DNA of 64,000 bases. Origin: Prosthecobacter debontii (GTDB lineage: Bacteria; Verrucomicrobiota; Verrucomicrobiia; Verrucomicrobiales; Verrucomicrobiaceae). Below, piece after piece: positions 27,163 through 34,592 of the stretch. The notes below the pieces were generated by a model. It was not told the origin of the DNA. It did no database searches and saw nothing but the letters and a program-made list of their open reading frames with translations. The position numbers and the translations under genes are program-made. Location: positions 496,001 through 560,000 of the forward strand of contig NZ_FUYE01000002.1 in assembly GCF_900167535.1 (NCBI RefSeq), in the 5' to 3' direction. Position 1 is the stretch's first letter, and each line of letters starts with the position of its first letter.

Positions 27163-27666
27163 TCACTGGAGCACCAAGACGAAAATCAGCTTCCCCTCCC
27201 GCCACGTGGGTCCGGCGATGAAGAGGGGACTGTTGGCTTTCAGAACGGCATCGGTTTTCACGAGTACCTGCTGATCTCGCCAAAACTGGAGGTGTAAATT
27301 GACCCCTCCCCCCACGGCGGGACCTTTCGAGTCCACTTTCAAAAAGAGATCCTTCGAGGGCACCACCCAAGATTCATATTCCCGAAAAACATCTTGGAGA
27401 TGCTGACCCAGAATTTGATAGTGCTTGTAGGGGAAGACTTTGCCGAGACGCTCCGGCAGGTTTTTCAGGCTGGCCGGAGGGGCCTCGTTAGTGCCTCCTT
27501 GAGGGGCCGTATCTGAAGCGTAAATCAAGGCACCCCAAACCTGTCCCTCGGTGGCCGGTTTGGTCACGGGTAACTGCTGAACCGTAGGCGGCACTTCTCC
27601 TGCCCCCAGAGCGGTCAGGGTCCACAGGGTGAAGCAAGCAGCGATGGGAGCGAGTAACTTCATCAT
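27163..27666 (-). CDS. Secreted hypothetical protein downstream of anti-sigma factor
   Basis: The 167-residue protein has a signal peptide (MMKLLAPIAACFTLWTLTALGAG) and a basic/hydrophobic mature region. I recognise no domain. Its start overlaps the stop of the anti-sigma gene, so it is the third gene of an ECF sigma operon and may be a regulated or sensing component. Confidence 0.6.
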   Translation of the reverse strand: MMKLLAPIAACFTLWTLTALGAGEVPPTVQQLPVTKPATEGQVWGALIYASDTAPQGGTNEAPPASLKNLPERLGKVFPYKHYQILGQHLQDVFREYESWVVPSKDLFLKVDSKGPAVGGGVNLHLQFWRDQQVLVKTDAVLKANSPLFIAGPTWREGKLIFVLVLQ

Positions 27667-28310
27667 CGAGTCATGGCTGCGGCCAGAAGACGAGGCTGAT
27701 TGCGCGAATCGGTCGAGACGACCAACACCTCGCCACCGCTACCATACAGGGTCGTGGCTGCCATCTCCGTATTCATCTCACTGCGATCAATGTGATAGCC
27801 GACAATCTTCCTATCTGCAGGGATCGCTTCCAAGCCATCCAAGACCAGGACCGTCGCCTGAGCTTCCGCCGACTGGTAGGAACTGACTTGGACCTTACCA
27901 TTGGGAGCATAGGAGCTTAGCACCAAGCTGTTCCCGACTTCACTCGGCTGTCTCACAATCATCACACCCGCCGTCACCACGGCCACCGCGACAGCGGCTG
28001 CCGTGACAAAGCTCGGCAAGCGGAACCAATCCAGCCAGCTCGCCCTCTCTCCCGTCAAGACCGATGAAGACCCCACGGTTTCTTGGGTTAAGCGCACCTG
28101 AATCTGTGAATTGAAAAAATCACCATAGGGAACCGGCATCTCGGCAGGGAGTGCGGAGCGGACATCCGCACACATGCGCTGCATGAATTCAGCCTCCGCC
28201 TTGAGAGCGGAGTCAGTCTCCAGCCGAGCGGTGAAGCGCTCCAATTCTGTAGCGCTCATCTCTCCATCCAGCCAGCGGATCAGGTCATGGTCTTCAGGTG
28301 GCGTTTTCAT
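27663..28310 (-). CDS. Anti-sigma factor-like membrane protein
   Basis: The 215-residue protein has a soluble N-terminal domain (about 1-100) starting DHDLIRWLDGEMSATELERF, a membrane span (about residues 103-125, FVTAAAVAVAVVTAGVMIV) and an extracytoplasmic C-terminal domain. This layout fits single-span anti-sigma factors, although the usual zinc motif (HxxxCxxC) is absent. Its 5' end overlaps the sigma factor gene by 17 bp, which strongly supports the pairing. Confidence 0.75.
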   Translation of the reverse strand: MKTPPEDHDLIRWLDGEMSATELERFTARLETDSALKAEAEFMQRMCADVRSALPAEMPVPYGDFFNSQIQVRLTQETVGSSSVLTGERASWLDWFRLPSFVTAAAVAVAVVTAGVMIVRQPSEVGNSLVLSSYAPNGKVQVSSYQSAEAQATVLVLDGLEAIPADRKIVGYHIDRSEMNTEMAATTLYGSGGEVLVVSTDSRNQPRLLAAAMTR

Positions 28311-28905
28311 AGGTGTCTTTCAGCAGTTCCTGGAGTTTCTTTCGGGCGTAAAAAAGACGACTCATCACCGTGCCCAGGGAGCACGGAATCGTGGCGGCGA
28401 TTTCTTCATATTGAAGGCCTTCCACCTCACGCAAAACGATGACTTGTCGATGCTCCGGGCTGAGCTGGGCAATCGCAGCGTGGATGCGCTGCCCCAGTTC
28501 GGCATTTTTCAGCGCTGTGTCCGGAGCATCATCGCCATGAGGCACCGTTTCAGCCCCGGCCGCCGCCTTGTGCTCCGTGCGGGAATCGTCAAACTCGCCA
28601 TCGCCTTGGATCTTTTTCTTCCGCAGGTAGTCGTAAGTGACATTGTGGGCGATGCGGTAGAGCCAGGTGTAAAAGCTCGAATCCAGCTTAAACCGAGGCA
28701 ACGCGCGCCAAGCCTTGATGAAGGCCTCCTGCGCGAGGTCCCAAGCCTCGGTTTCATTCTGGATCATGTGGTAAGTCATGGCGTAGATCCTCCCACGATA
28801 ACGGCTCACGAGCGCATCGAATGCGCGCGTGTCGCCCGCCTGGCAGCGCTTGACCAGGTCAGAGTCCGGGACTTCGCCAGAATCAGGCGCAGTTGAGGCG
28901 GGCAT
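28294..28905 (-). CDS. ECF-type RNA polymerase sigma factor
   Basis: The 203-residue protein has sigma region 2 (DLVKRCQAGDTRAFDALVSR, then DLAQEAFIKAWRALPRFK, ending YDYLRKKK) and region 4 (LSPEHRQVIVLREVEGLQYEEIA, then GTVMSRLFYARKKLQELL), as expected for extracytoplasmic-function factors. It is followed by an overlapping anti-sigma gene. The signal and regulon are unknown. A polyacidic/Asp-Ser-rich linker separates the two regions. Confidence 0.93.
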   Translation of the reverse strand: MPASTAPDSGEVPDSDLVKRCQAGDTRAFDALVSRYRGRIYAMTYHMIQNETEAWDLAQEAFIKAWRALPRFKLDSSFYTWLYRIAHNVTYDYLRKKKIQGDGEFDDSRTEHKAAAGAETVPHGDDAPDTALKNAELGQRIHAAIAQLSPEHRQVIVLREVEGLQYEEIAATIPCSLGTVMSRLFYARKKLQELLKDTYENAT

Positions 28906-29027
28906 GTTTTAGGGATGGCAAAGGCTGAGACGGGCGCCAGGGACGCGTTATTCAGATGAATATTCACCTTTATCCGCGCCGGAGTCAAAGAGATGCGTGA
29001 GCGATAGCGCTCTTCCCCTTCTGAGCG

Positions 29028-29468
29028 TTAGCTCATGACCTCGAAAATCGCCTCCACCTCCACGGCGGCCCCGGTTGGGAGTTGGGCGAAACCGAGGGCG
29101 CTGCGGGCATGGTAACCATTTCCATCCTTGCCGAAGATGACGTGCAGCAGATCTGAAGCCCCGTTGATGACGAGGTGCTGGTCCGTAAACTCCAGGGTCG
29201 AATTCACACAACCCAGCACTTTGATCACTCGCAAGCCGTCCAGGGTTCCATGGGTGTTCCACACCGAATTCAGGATTTTCTCCACGCAATTGCGGGCGGC
29301 CTTATAACCTTCTTCCACGCTCAGATCCGCCCCCAATTTGCCTTTCAAATCACTCACATGCCCTGAGGTAATGAGTTGATTGCCGGAACGAATGCACAGG
29401 TTCAGATAACCTGGGGCATACGGTGCAAAGATGACTCCTTGGGCTTCAGCGTTTTTCTGGTAGGACAT
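29028..29468 (-). CDS. RidA/YjgF-family protein (enamine/imine deaminase)
   Basis: The 146-residue protein has the RidA length and signatures: an internal GHVSDLKGKLG segment, the NCVEKILNSVWNTHGTLDGLRVIKVLG block and the C-terminal RSALGFAQLPTGAAVEVEAIFE, whose Arg sits at the family's active site. RidA hydrolyses reactive enamine/imine intermediates from PLP enzymes. It lies alone on the minus strand between the sigma operon and a repeat-rich intergenic region. Confidence 0.85.
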   Translation of the reverse strand: MSYQKNAEAQGVIFAPYAPGYLNLCIRSGNQLITSGHVSDLKGKLGADLSVEEGYKAARNCVEKILNSVWNTHGTLDGLRVIKVLGCVNSTLEFTDQHLVINGASDLLHVIFGKDGNGYHARSALGFAQLPTGAAVEVEAIFEVMS

Positions 29469-30045
29469 GGTCGTGGTGAGTTGGCGGTCAGATGAGGCAG
29501 GGTTGGGAGTCGGTCAAGAAGTCAAGACTGGGCCGTTAAGAAAGGGTCGAGAGAGGTGATTTTGGTATGCGGAGGCCGAGAAGAATCAGCCGCGTTAAAA
29601 TGGAGAAATGAGAATCCCGATCATGTGTCGAGTCACCCCAGAGGGGTGGCAGAAATTAGCCGGGGGCGGCGTGAGCGAAGCGAACAAAAAAACCCGGCTC
29701 GAAAAAGAACGAGTTCGTTCAGGGCTGCGCGCCGGAGGTGCGCGAGACATCCACAATCAACCCATGATGACCGTTTTACCCCTTCATCGATGGAAGAGCC
29801 CAGGGATACTTCTCGCGCACCTCCGGTGCGCGGTATTGACCTGAGGCATTGTCTGCATGCATCCCCGGGTTCTCGCTCACTCCGTTCGCTTCACCCGGGG
29901 CGAACCTCTCGCCTCCTTCCAGGAGGCAGCGCAATGCAGGCTAAAGCGACCTGCGGCGAAGCTTGAAAGAAAAATCAAAGAGGCCTAGCAGGGCTTTGAC
30001 CCCCTGCTTGACCTCTTTGACCTTTGACTCTCTTGACGCTGTTAG
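29469..30045. repeat. Repeat-rich intergenic region (REP-like palindromes)
   Basis: This 577-bp gap contains no convincing gene. It holds nested inverted repeats: a 16-17-bp arm pair at 29731-29747 and 29811-29827 (GCCGGAGGTGCGCGAGA and its near-complement); CCCCGGGT/ACCCGGGG at 29863-29900; GCCTCCT/AGGAGGC at 29911-29927; and GCATTG/CAATGC at 29846-29851 and 29932-29937. The composite looks like a mobile REP-type palindromic element of the kind scattered in Verrucomicrobiota genomes. The valS terminator follows at 29964-30020. Confidence 0.7.
29964..30020 (-). terminator. Rho-independent terminator of valS
   Basis: Read on the minus strand after the valS stop, TCAAAGAGG and AGCAGGG pair with CCCTGCT and CCTCTTTGA around a 3x3 internal loop, and a T-rich run (complement of gaaagaaaaa) follows. 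This is a typical intrinsic terminator. Confidence 0.8.
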
Positions 30046-32847
30046 TTAGCCCAGCGCACTCATCATCTCTTCCAGCTTGGCCTTCTTCTCCTGCCAGTCG
30101 GTCTCGCGCTGCTTGTGCTCATCGAGCACCTTCTGCGGCACCTTGGAGGTGAAGTTTTCGTCGGCCAGCTTGGTGCGGACTTTGTCCAACTCTGAACTGA
30201 CCTTGGCCAGTTCCTTGGTCACACGGGCACGTTCAGCCTCCACATCGATCAGGCCGTCCAGGGGTAGGAAGAGCTGACCCAGTGGGGTGAGGGCTGTCGG
30301 CGTGCCTTTCGGTGGTGCGTAAGCCGTATCCACATCCAGAGGCTCGGCATTGAGAAGGATGCGCAGCACCTCGATCTCGTGAGCGGGGATGTCAGTGTTT
30401 GGCTTCAGCACAAAGCGTACGCGCTTGTTGATGTTGAAGCTGCTCTTCAGGCCACGGCCCAGGTTGACCGCTTCATACTTGTCGTTAGCCGTTTTTTCAT
30501 CTTCCGGCAGAATGCCGAAATAAGCGAGTTCATCCTCATCCAAGAGCTTCGGCCACGGGGCGAACATGATGCTCTTACCGCCCTGGTTTTCTGGCATGTC
30601 GGCGCTGAAGCCCATGCCATGCCAAAGCTCCTCCGTGATGAACGGCAGGAAGGGATGGAACAGGCGCAGGGCGTTACCGAGGATGAAGTCGATCACGGCC
30701 AGGGTGTTGGCCTTGCGCTTCTCATCGCTACCCTGGAGCACTGCCTTGGAGGCCTCGATATACCAGTCGCAATACTCGCTCCAGAAGAAGCGGTAGAGGC
30801 TGGCGGTGGCGTCGCTGAAGCGGTATTCTTCCAGAGCGGTGGTCACCTCGCTAATCGCGGCATTTAGACGCAGCAGGATCCACTTGTCGTCGCTGCTCAG
30901 CAGTTCGGCACTGATCTCTGTTTCCGTGGCTCCACCCTGCATTTGACGGAAGCGCGCAGCATTCCACAGCTTGGTGCAGAAGTTGCGACCCAGCTCCACG
31001 TTCTTCTCATCGAAGCAGATGTCCTGGCCCAGCGGAGCGCTGCGCATGATGCCGAAGCGGAGGGCGTCGGCGCTGTAGTTGGCGATGAGTTCCAGCGGGT
31101 CCGGGGAGTTGCCGAGAGACTTCGACATCTTACGACCCTGCTTGTCACGGATGATGCCCGTGAAGTAGACGTTCTTGAACGGCATCTCACCCATCCACTC
31201 GTAACCCGCCATGATCATGCGGGCCACCCAGAAGAAGATGATGTCCGGCCCAGTCACCAGATCGGTGGTCGGATAGAAAGCCTTCAGCATCGGGTTCTGC
31301 GCGTCCTTCTCTTTGTCACCCGTCCAGCCCATGGTGGCAAACGGCCACAGCCAGGAGCTGAACCAAGTGTCGAGCACGTCGGGGTCTTGGGACCAGCCAT
31401 CACCTTCGGGCGCATCAACACCGCAGTAAACTTCTTCACCACGATACCACACCGGAATGCGATGCCCCCACCACACCTGGCGGCTGATGCACCAGTCCTG
31501 GAGGCCACCCATCCAATGATCATACACCTTGGCCCAGCGGTCCGGGTAGAAGCGCATCGGACCTGGAGCGCACGCGTCCTCGCGGGCAGCATTCTGCGTC
31601 CCCGCGGAATGCCGTTCTGACGTGTTGCCATCTCCAGGGACAGACTCCGGCGAGACGCCGGAGTCTGCACGCGAGACGCGTGCGCTCCCGTCCCAGACAC
31701 ACTCCCGCGCCTCCTTCACGCTCGGGTATTTCAGGAACCACTGCTCGCTGAGGCGCGGCTCAATCGGCACGCCGGCACGCTCGGAATAACCCACGTTATT
31801 CTGATGCGGCTCTTCCTTGATGAGGGCCTCCATCTCACGCAGCAGTTCCACCGCCTTCTTGCGGCCTTCGAAGCGCTCCAACCCGGCAAGGTCCTTGCCT
31901 GCCAAATCATTGAGCACGGCATTCGGGTGCAGCACGTCAATGATCTCCAGGTTGTGACGCTGACCGATTTCAAAGTCGGCCTTGTCATGGGCAGGGGTTA
32001 CCTTCAGCACGCCGGTGCCGAATTCGAAATCCACATGGTCATCTCCCACGATCGGGATCGCGGCCTGGTTCTCCAGCGGCAGCGGACGACGGATGTGCTT
32101 GCCGATGAGATGAGCATACCGCTCGTCCTTCGGATTCACCGCTACCGCCGTGTCGCCCGGGATCGTCTCAGGGCGGGTCGTGGCGATGGTCAGCCAAGTG
32201 TCCGGCTCCTCCACCACCTGCACTTTGAAATGATACATGAAGCCGTTCTGCTGCTTCATCTCCACCTCTTCATCGCTCAGCGCGGTGAGGGAGGAAGGGC
32301 ACCAGTTCACCATGCGCTTGCCTCGGTAGATGAGGCCTTTTTTATAGAGGTCCACAAACACGCGCATCACGCAGCGGTTGTAGTCATCATCGAAAGTAAA
32401 ACGCTCGCGGCTCCAATCGCAGGAAGCACCCAGTTTCTTGAGCTGCTGGATAATGATGCCGCCGTGCTTTTCCTTCCACTCCCAGATTTTCTCCACCAGC
32501 TTCTCACGGCCCAGGTCATCGCGATGCTTGATCACGCCCTGTTTTTTCAGGGTCTTTTCCACCACGTTCTGGGTGGCGATACCCGCGTGGTCGGTGCCGG
32601 GAAGCCAGAGCACTTCCTTACCCAACATGCGGGCGCGGCGGGACAGAATGTCCTGAATGGTGTTATTCAGCACGTGGCCGAGGGTGAGGATGCCCGTGAC
32701 GTTCGGCGGTGGGATGACGATGGAGTAAGCCGGGCGCTTTTCACTGACCCGAGCAGGGTCGGCTTCAAAGCACTTGTCATCAAGCCAGCGCTGATACCAG
32801 CGGGATTCAACTTCCGCCGGGGTGTAGGTCTTTTCGAGTTCGGGCAT
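30046..32847 (-). CDS. valS: Valyl-tRNA synthetase with in-frame palindromic-repeat insertion
   Basis: The 933-residue protein charges tRNA-Val and edits mischarged threonine. Seen in order: the HIGH-region PPPNVTGILTLGH (with Thr at the first HIGH position), the editing-domain motif TTRPETIPGDTAV, the KMSKS motif (RKMSKSLGN), and the C-terminal coiled-coil arm (about the last 65 residues). Around residues 387-429 there is an insertion of about 43 residues between the usual ...ECVWDG and MRFYPDRW segments; it is encoded by a palindromic repeat (see separate feature). The reading frame is kept. Length and the other domains fit the family. Confidence 0.95.
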   Translation of the reverse strand: MPELEKTYTPAEVESRWYQRWLDDKCFEADPARVSEKRPAYSIVIPPPNVTGILTLGHVLNNTIQDILSRRARMLGKEVLWLPGTDHAGIATQNVVEKTLKKQGVIKHRDDLGREKLVEKIWEWKEKHGGIIIQQLKKLGASCDWSRERFTFDDDYNRCVMRVFVDLYKKGLIYRGKRMVNWCPSSLTALSDEEVEMKQQNGFMYHFKVQVVEEPDTWLTIATTRPETIPGDTAVAVNPKDERYAHLIGKHIRRPLPLENQAAIPIVGDDHVDFEFGTGVLKVTPAHDKADFEIGQRHNLEIIDVLHPNAVLNDLAGKDLAGLERFEGRKKAVELLREMEALIKEEPHQNNVGYSERAGVPIEPRLSEQWFLKYPSVKEARECVWDGSARVSRADSGVSPESVPGDGNTSERHSAGTQNAAREDACAPGPMRFYPDRWAKVYDHWMGGLQDWCISRQVWWGHRIPVWYRGEEVYCGVDAPEGDGWSQDPDVLDTWFSSWLWPFATMGWTGDKEKDAQNPMLKAFYPTTDLVTGPDIIFFWVARMIMAGYEWMGEMPFKNVYFTGIIRDKQGRKMSKSLGNSPDPLELIANYSADALRFGIMRSAPLGQDICFDEKNVELGRNFCTKLWNAARFRQMQGGATETEISAELLSSDDKWILLRLNAAISEVTTALEEYRFSDATASLYRFFWSEYCDWYIEASKAVLQGSDEKRKANTLAVIDFILGNALRLFHPFLPFITEELWHGMGFSADMPENQGGKSIMFAPWPKLLDEDELAYFGILPEDEKTANDKYEAVNLGRGLKSSFNINKRVRFVLKPNTDIPAHEIEVLRILLNAEPLDVDTAYAPPKGTPTALTPLGQLFLPLDGLIDVEAERARVTKELAKVSSELDKVRTKLADENFTSKVPQKVLDEHKQRETDWQEKKAKLEEMMSALG
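31558..31691 (-). repeat. Palindromic repeat element inserted in-frame in valS
   Basis: The segment has near-complementary ends (ctggagcgcacgcgtcctcg at 31563-31582 and its reverse complement at about 31670-31690), an internal perfect 12-bp hairpin (cagactccggcg/cgccggagtctg, 31641-31667, loop of 3) and another near-perfect 10-bp hairpin (31589-31612). It adds about 43 codons to valS without a stop codon. The arrangement resembles the Rickettsia palindromic elements found inside coding genes. Confidence 0.8.
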
Positions 32848-32917
32848 AGGAGGGTCGACAAGATGGGGGAGACTGAGCTTTTTGCAAATTATCGCCGATT
32901 TGCCAAATCACTCCTTT

Positions 32918-32935
32918 TGTGTCACCATGTGTCAC
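32918..32935 (+). promoter_or_regulatory. Direct repeat at 10-bp spacing before the antitoxin gene
   Basis: The octamer TGTGTCAC occurs at 32918-32925 and again at 32928-32935, a spacing of one helical turn, immediately before the antitoxin start. Type II antitoxins of the Phd family repress their own operons from such sites; that it is an operator here is inferred. Confidence 0.4.
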
Positions 32936-32937
32936 AT

Positions 32938-33171
32938 ATGAAAACAGTGTCCATCCGAGAACTCCATGATCGCACCGGGAGCATTGTCCGTGAAGCAGCC
33001 CTTCAACCCGTCCGAGTCACTGATCGAGGTCAGGTCATTGCCGTTTTGCAGGCTCCATCTGCCCCCCCACAGGAAGGCGTGTCACTACCTGATCGAGAAA
33101 GCTGGATCGCAGGTTTACCTGCCCAAAAAAGTGATGCTGCTGAGATCCTCAGTGACGACCGCGACCGCTGA
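32938..33171 (+). CDS. Phd/YefM-family antitoxin
   Basis: The ATG at 32938 gives 77 residues (MKTVSIRELHDRTGSIVREA). This matches the Phd/YefM fold: a short N-terminal DNA-binding part with a STRELRD-like motif followed by an acidic unstructured tail that would neutralise the toxin. The next gene is a PIN-domain toxin whose ATG is 5 bp downstream of the stop. The pair is a candidate type II toxin-antitoxin module. Confidence 0.8.
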   Translation: MKTVSIRELHDRTGSIVREAALQPVRVTDRGQVIAVLQAPSAPPQEGVSLPDRESWIAGLPAQKSDAAEILSDDRDR

Positions 33172-33176
33172 AGACC

Positions 33177-33611
33177 ATGATGTACTTCGACTCGAACTAC
33201 ATTTTGAAGTGCTATCTTCCTGAGCCGAATGCTCATCTTGTCCGAGCGCTTGCCGCTCAACCGACCACCAAGGTGTGCTCAATCTGGGGACGCACTGAGG
33301 TTTTAGCTGCGCTGCATCGTAAACTGTGTGAGGGCAGCCTAACTGCGAAGACATTAAAGACTGTATGGATGCACTTTGAAACGGATGAAAAGGCAGGCGT
33401 CTGGACTTGGTTACCGCTGGATCGGCCTGTGCAAAAATTCGTAGAGCGTCATTTTTTATCTCTCAGCACCAGCACCTACCTGCGCTCTGGGGACGCCACA
33501 CATCTGGCTACTGCTGCCCTCCATGGCCTAACGGATATTTATTCGCATGATAAGCATTTGCTGGCAGCCGCCCCCTCCTTCGGTTTAGTTGGCCGGGACG
33601 TACTGCCGTAA
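33177..33611 (+). CDS. PIN-domain (VapC-like) ribonuclease toxin
   Basis: The 144-residue protein has the acidic residues of PIN nucleases: Asp5 (YFDSNY), Glu41 (RTEVLAAL), Asp106 (SGDATHL) and Asp125 (SHDKHLL). The length is at the upper end for VapC. It directly follows the Phd-like antitoxin. VapC enzymes cut tRNAs or rRNA under magnesium; the target here is unknown. A Phd antitoxin with a PIN toxin is a mixed pairing compared with classical VapB-VapC. Confidence 0.88.
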   Translation: MMYFDSNYILKCYLPEPNAHLVRALAAQPTTKVCSIWGRTEVLAALHRKLCEGSLTAKTLKTVWMHFETDEKAGVWTWLPLDRPVQKFVERHFLSLSTSTYLRSGDATHLATAALHGLTDIYSHDKHLLAAAPSFGLVGRDVLP

Positions 33612-33631
33612 TCTCTAGGAATTCGCCTCCG

Positions 33632-34528
33632 ATGACTCCCGAAGTGACCGTTTCGCCGCCTCCTGCCACTACCCCGGCTCGTCACGGATCGATGCTCTTG
33701 CTGGCTCTGCTTTTCCTGTTGCTCGTGGGAGTCATCCTGCCTCACGGTGACAGTGGCGAAACTCTGCGCGAGACACTGCGCCTGCACCCTTGGTATTTGC
33801 AGGCTCTCCTTACCCTGTGGGGCATCGTGTTCATTGAAGGACTTTGGGGGATCTTTCTCGCCACCGATTCCTGGTCCTCCCGCATCAAGCGTTTGATTCT
33901 CACCTCACTGATCCCTCCGCTACGGATGACCACCGCGACGAGCACACCGGGGGGATGGCTATGGATTCCACGCGTGGGGTGGAGGCACACAGGACCGGCG
34001 ACCACGGAAAAACTGGAGCAAAAACTCGCGCTGCCCATGCTCATCCTGACCCTGCTCGTTCTGCCGGTCCTCGGTGTGGAGCTGGGCTCTGGAGAGAATC
34101 TGGAAAGTCGGCCTCATCTCGCCCTAACCGTCCATCTGATCACCTGTCTGATCTGGGTGGGTTTCACGGCCGAATTCATCTGGATGGTGGCCGCCACTCC
34201 GCAAAAGTTGGCCTATTGCCAGAAAAACTGGATCAACCTCATCATCATCCTGCTCCCGCTGGTGGCGTTCCTCCGCGTGCTCAATGCCTTCCGCTTCGCT
34301 CGCTTTTTCCGCGCGGGTAAGCTGCTACGCGCATATCGCCTGCGCACGCTTCAGAGCCGACTGTGGAGGCTGGCTCTGCTCTTCAATCTGATCGAACGGC
34401 TCCAACAAAGGAACCCTGAAAAATACTGCGCTGGATTGGAGAAAAAAATCGGGGAACTCGAAACCGAAGTCGAACGCCTCAAAGAAAAGCTGGAGAAATT
34501 CCGGATTCATCAACCTGAGAAGCCGTGA
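33632..34528 (+). CDS. Voltage-sensor-like membrane protein with C-terminal coiled coil, no visible pore
   Basis: The 298-residue protein has hydrophobic spans at about residues 21-37, 54-76, 134-150, 164-188 and 198-214. The next segment is a classic S4: Arg221, Arg224, Arg227, Lys230, Arg233 and Arg236 recur every third residue. An acidic residue in the preceding span (Glu181) is placed as in voltage-sensor domains. A leucine/charged coiled coil ends the protein (about 268-290). No selectivity filter or pore loop is present, so a channel like Hv1 or a voltage-sensing modulator is possible; neither can be proven from sequence alone. It lies 20 bp after the toxin gene. Confidence 0.7.
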   Translation: MTPEVTVSPPPATTPARHGSMLLLALLFLLLVGVILPHGDSGETLRETLRLHPWYLQALLTLWGIVFIEGLWGIFLATDSWSSRIKRLILTSLIPPLRMTTATSTPGGWLWIPRVGWRHTGPATTEKLEQKLALPMLILTLLVLPVLGVELGSGENLESRPHLALTVHLITCLIWVGFTAEFIWMVAATPQKLAYCQKNWINLIIILLPLVAFLRVLNAFRFARFFRAGKLLRAYRLRTLQSRLWRLALLFNLIERLQQRNPEKYCAGLEKKIGELETEVERLKEKLEKFRIHQPEKP

Positions 34529-34592
34529 TTTTCGTCGGCTGACTTCCTTCCGAAAGCCACACACTCTCTAACGACCCAGCCTTTTAGGCCTT

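Noticed and set aside
29556..29966. 136-residue reading frame in the intergenic region near valS
   Set aside because: It lies over nested palindromes and has repeat-driven Arg/Ser/Pro-rich composition, with no family pattern.
31804..33171. 455-residue plus-strand reading frame
   Set aside because: Most of it is antisense to valS; only the last 77 codons from 32938 match a real gene (the antitoxin).
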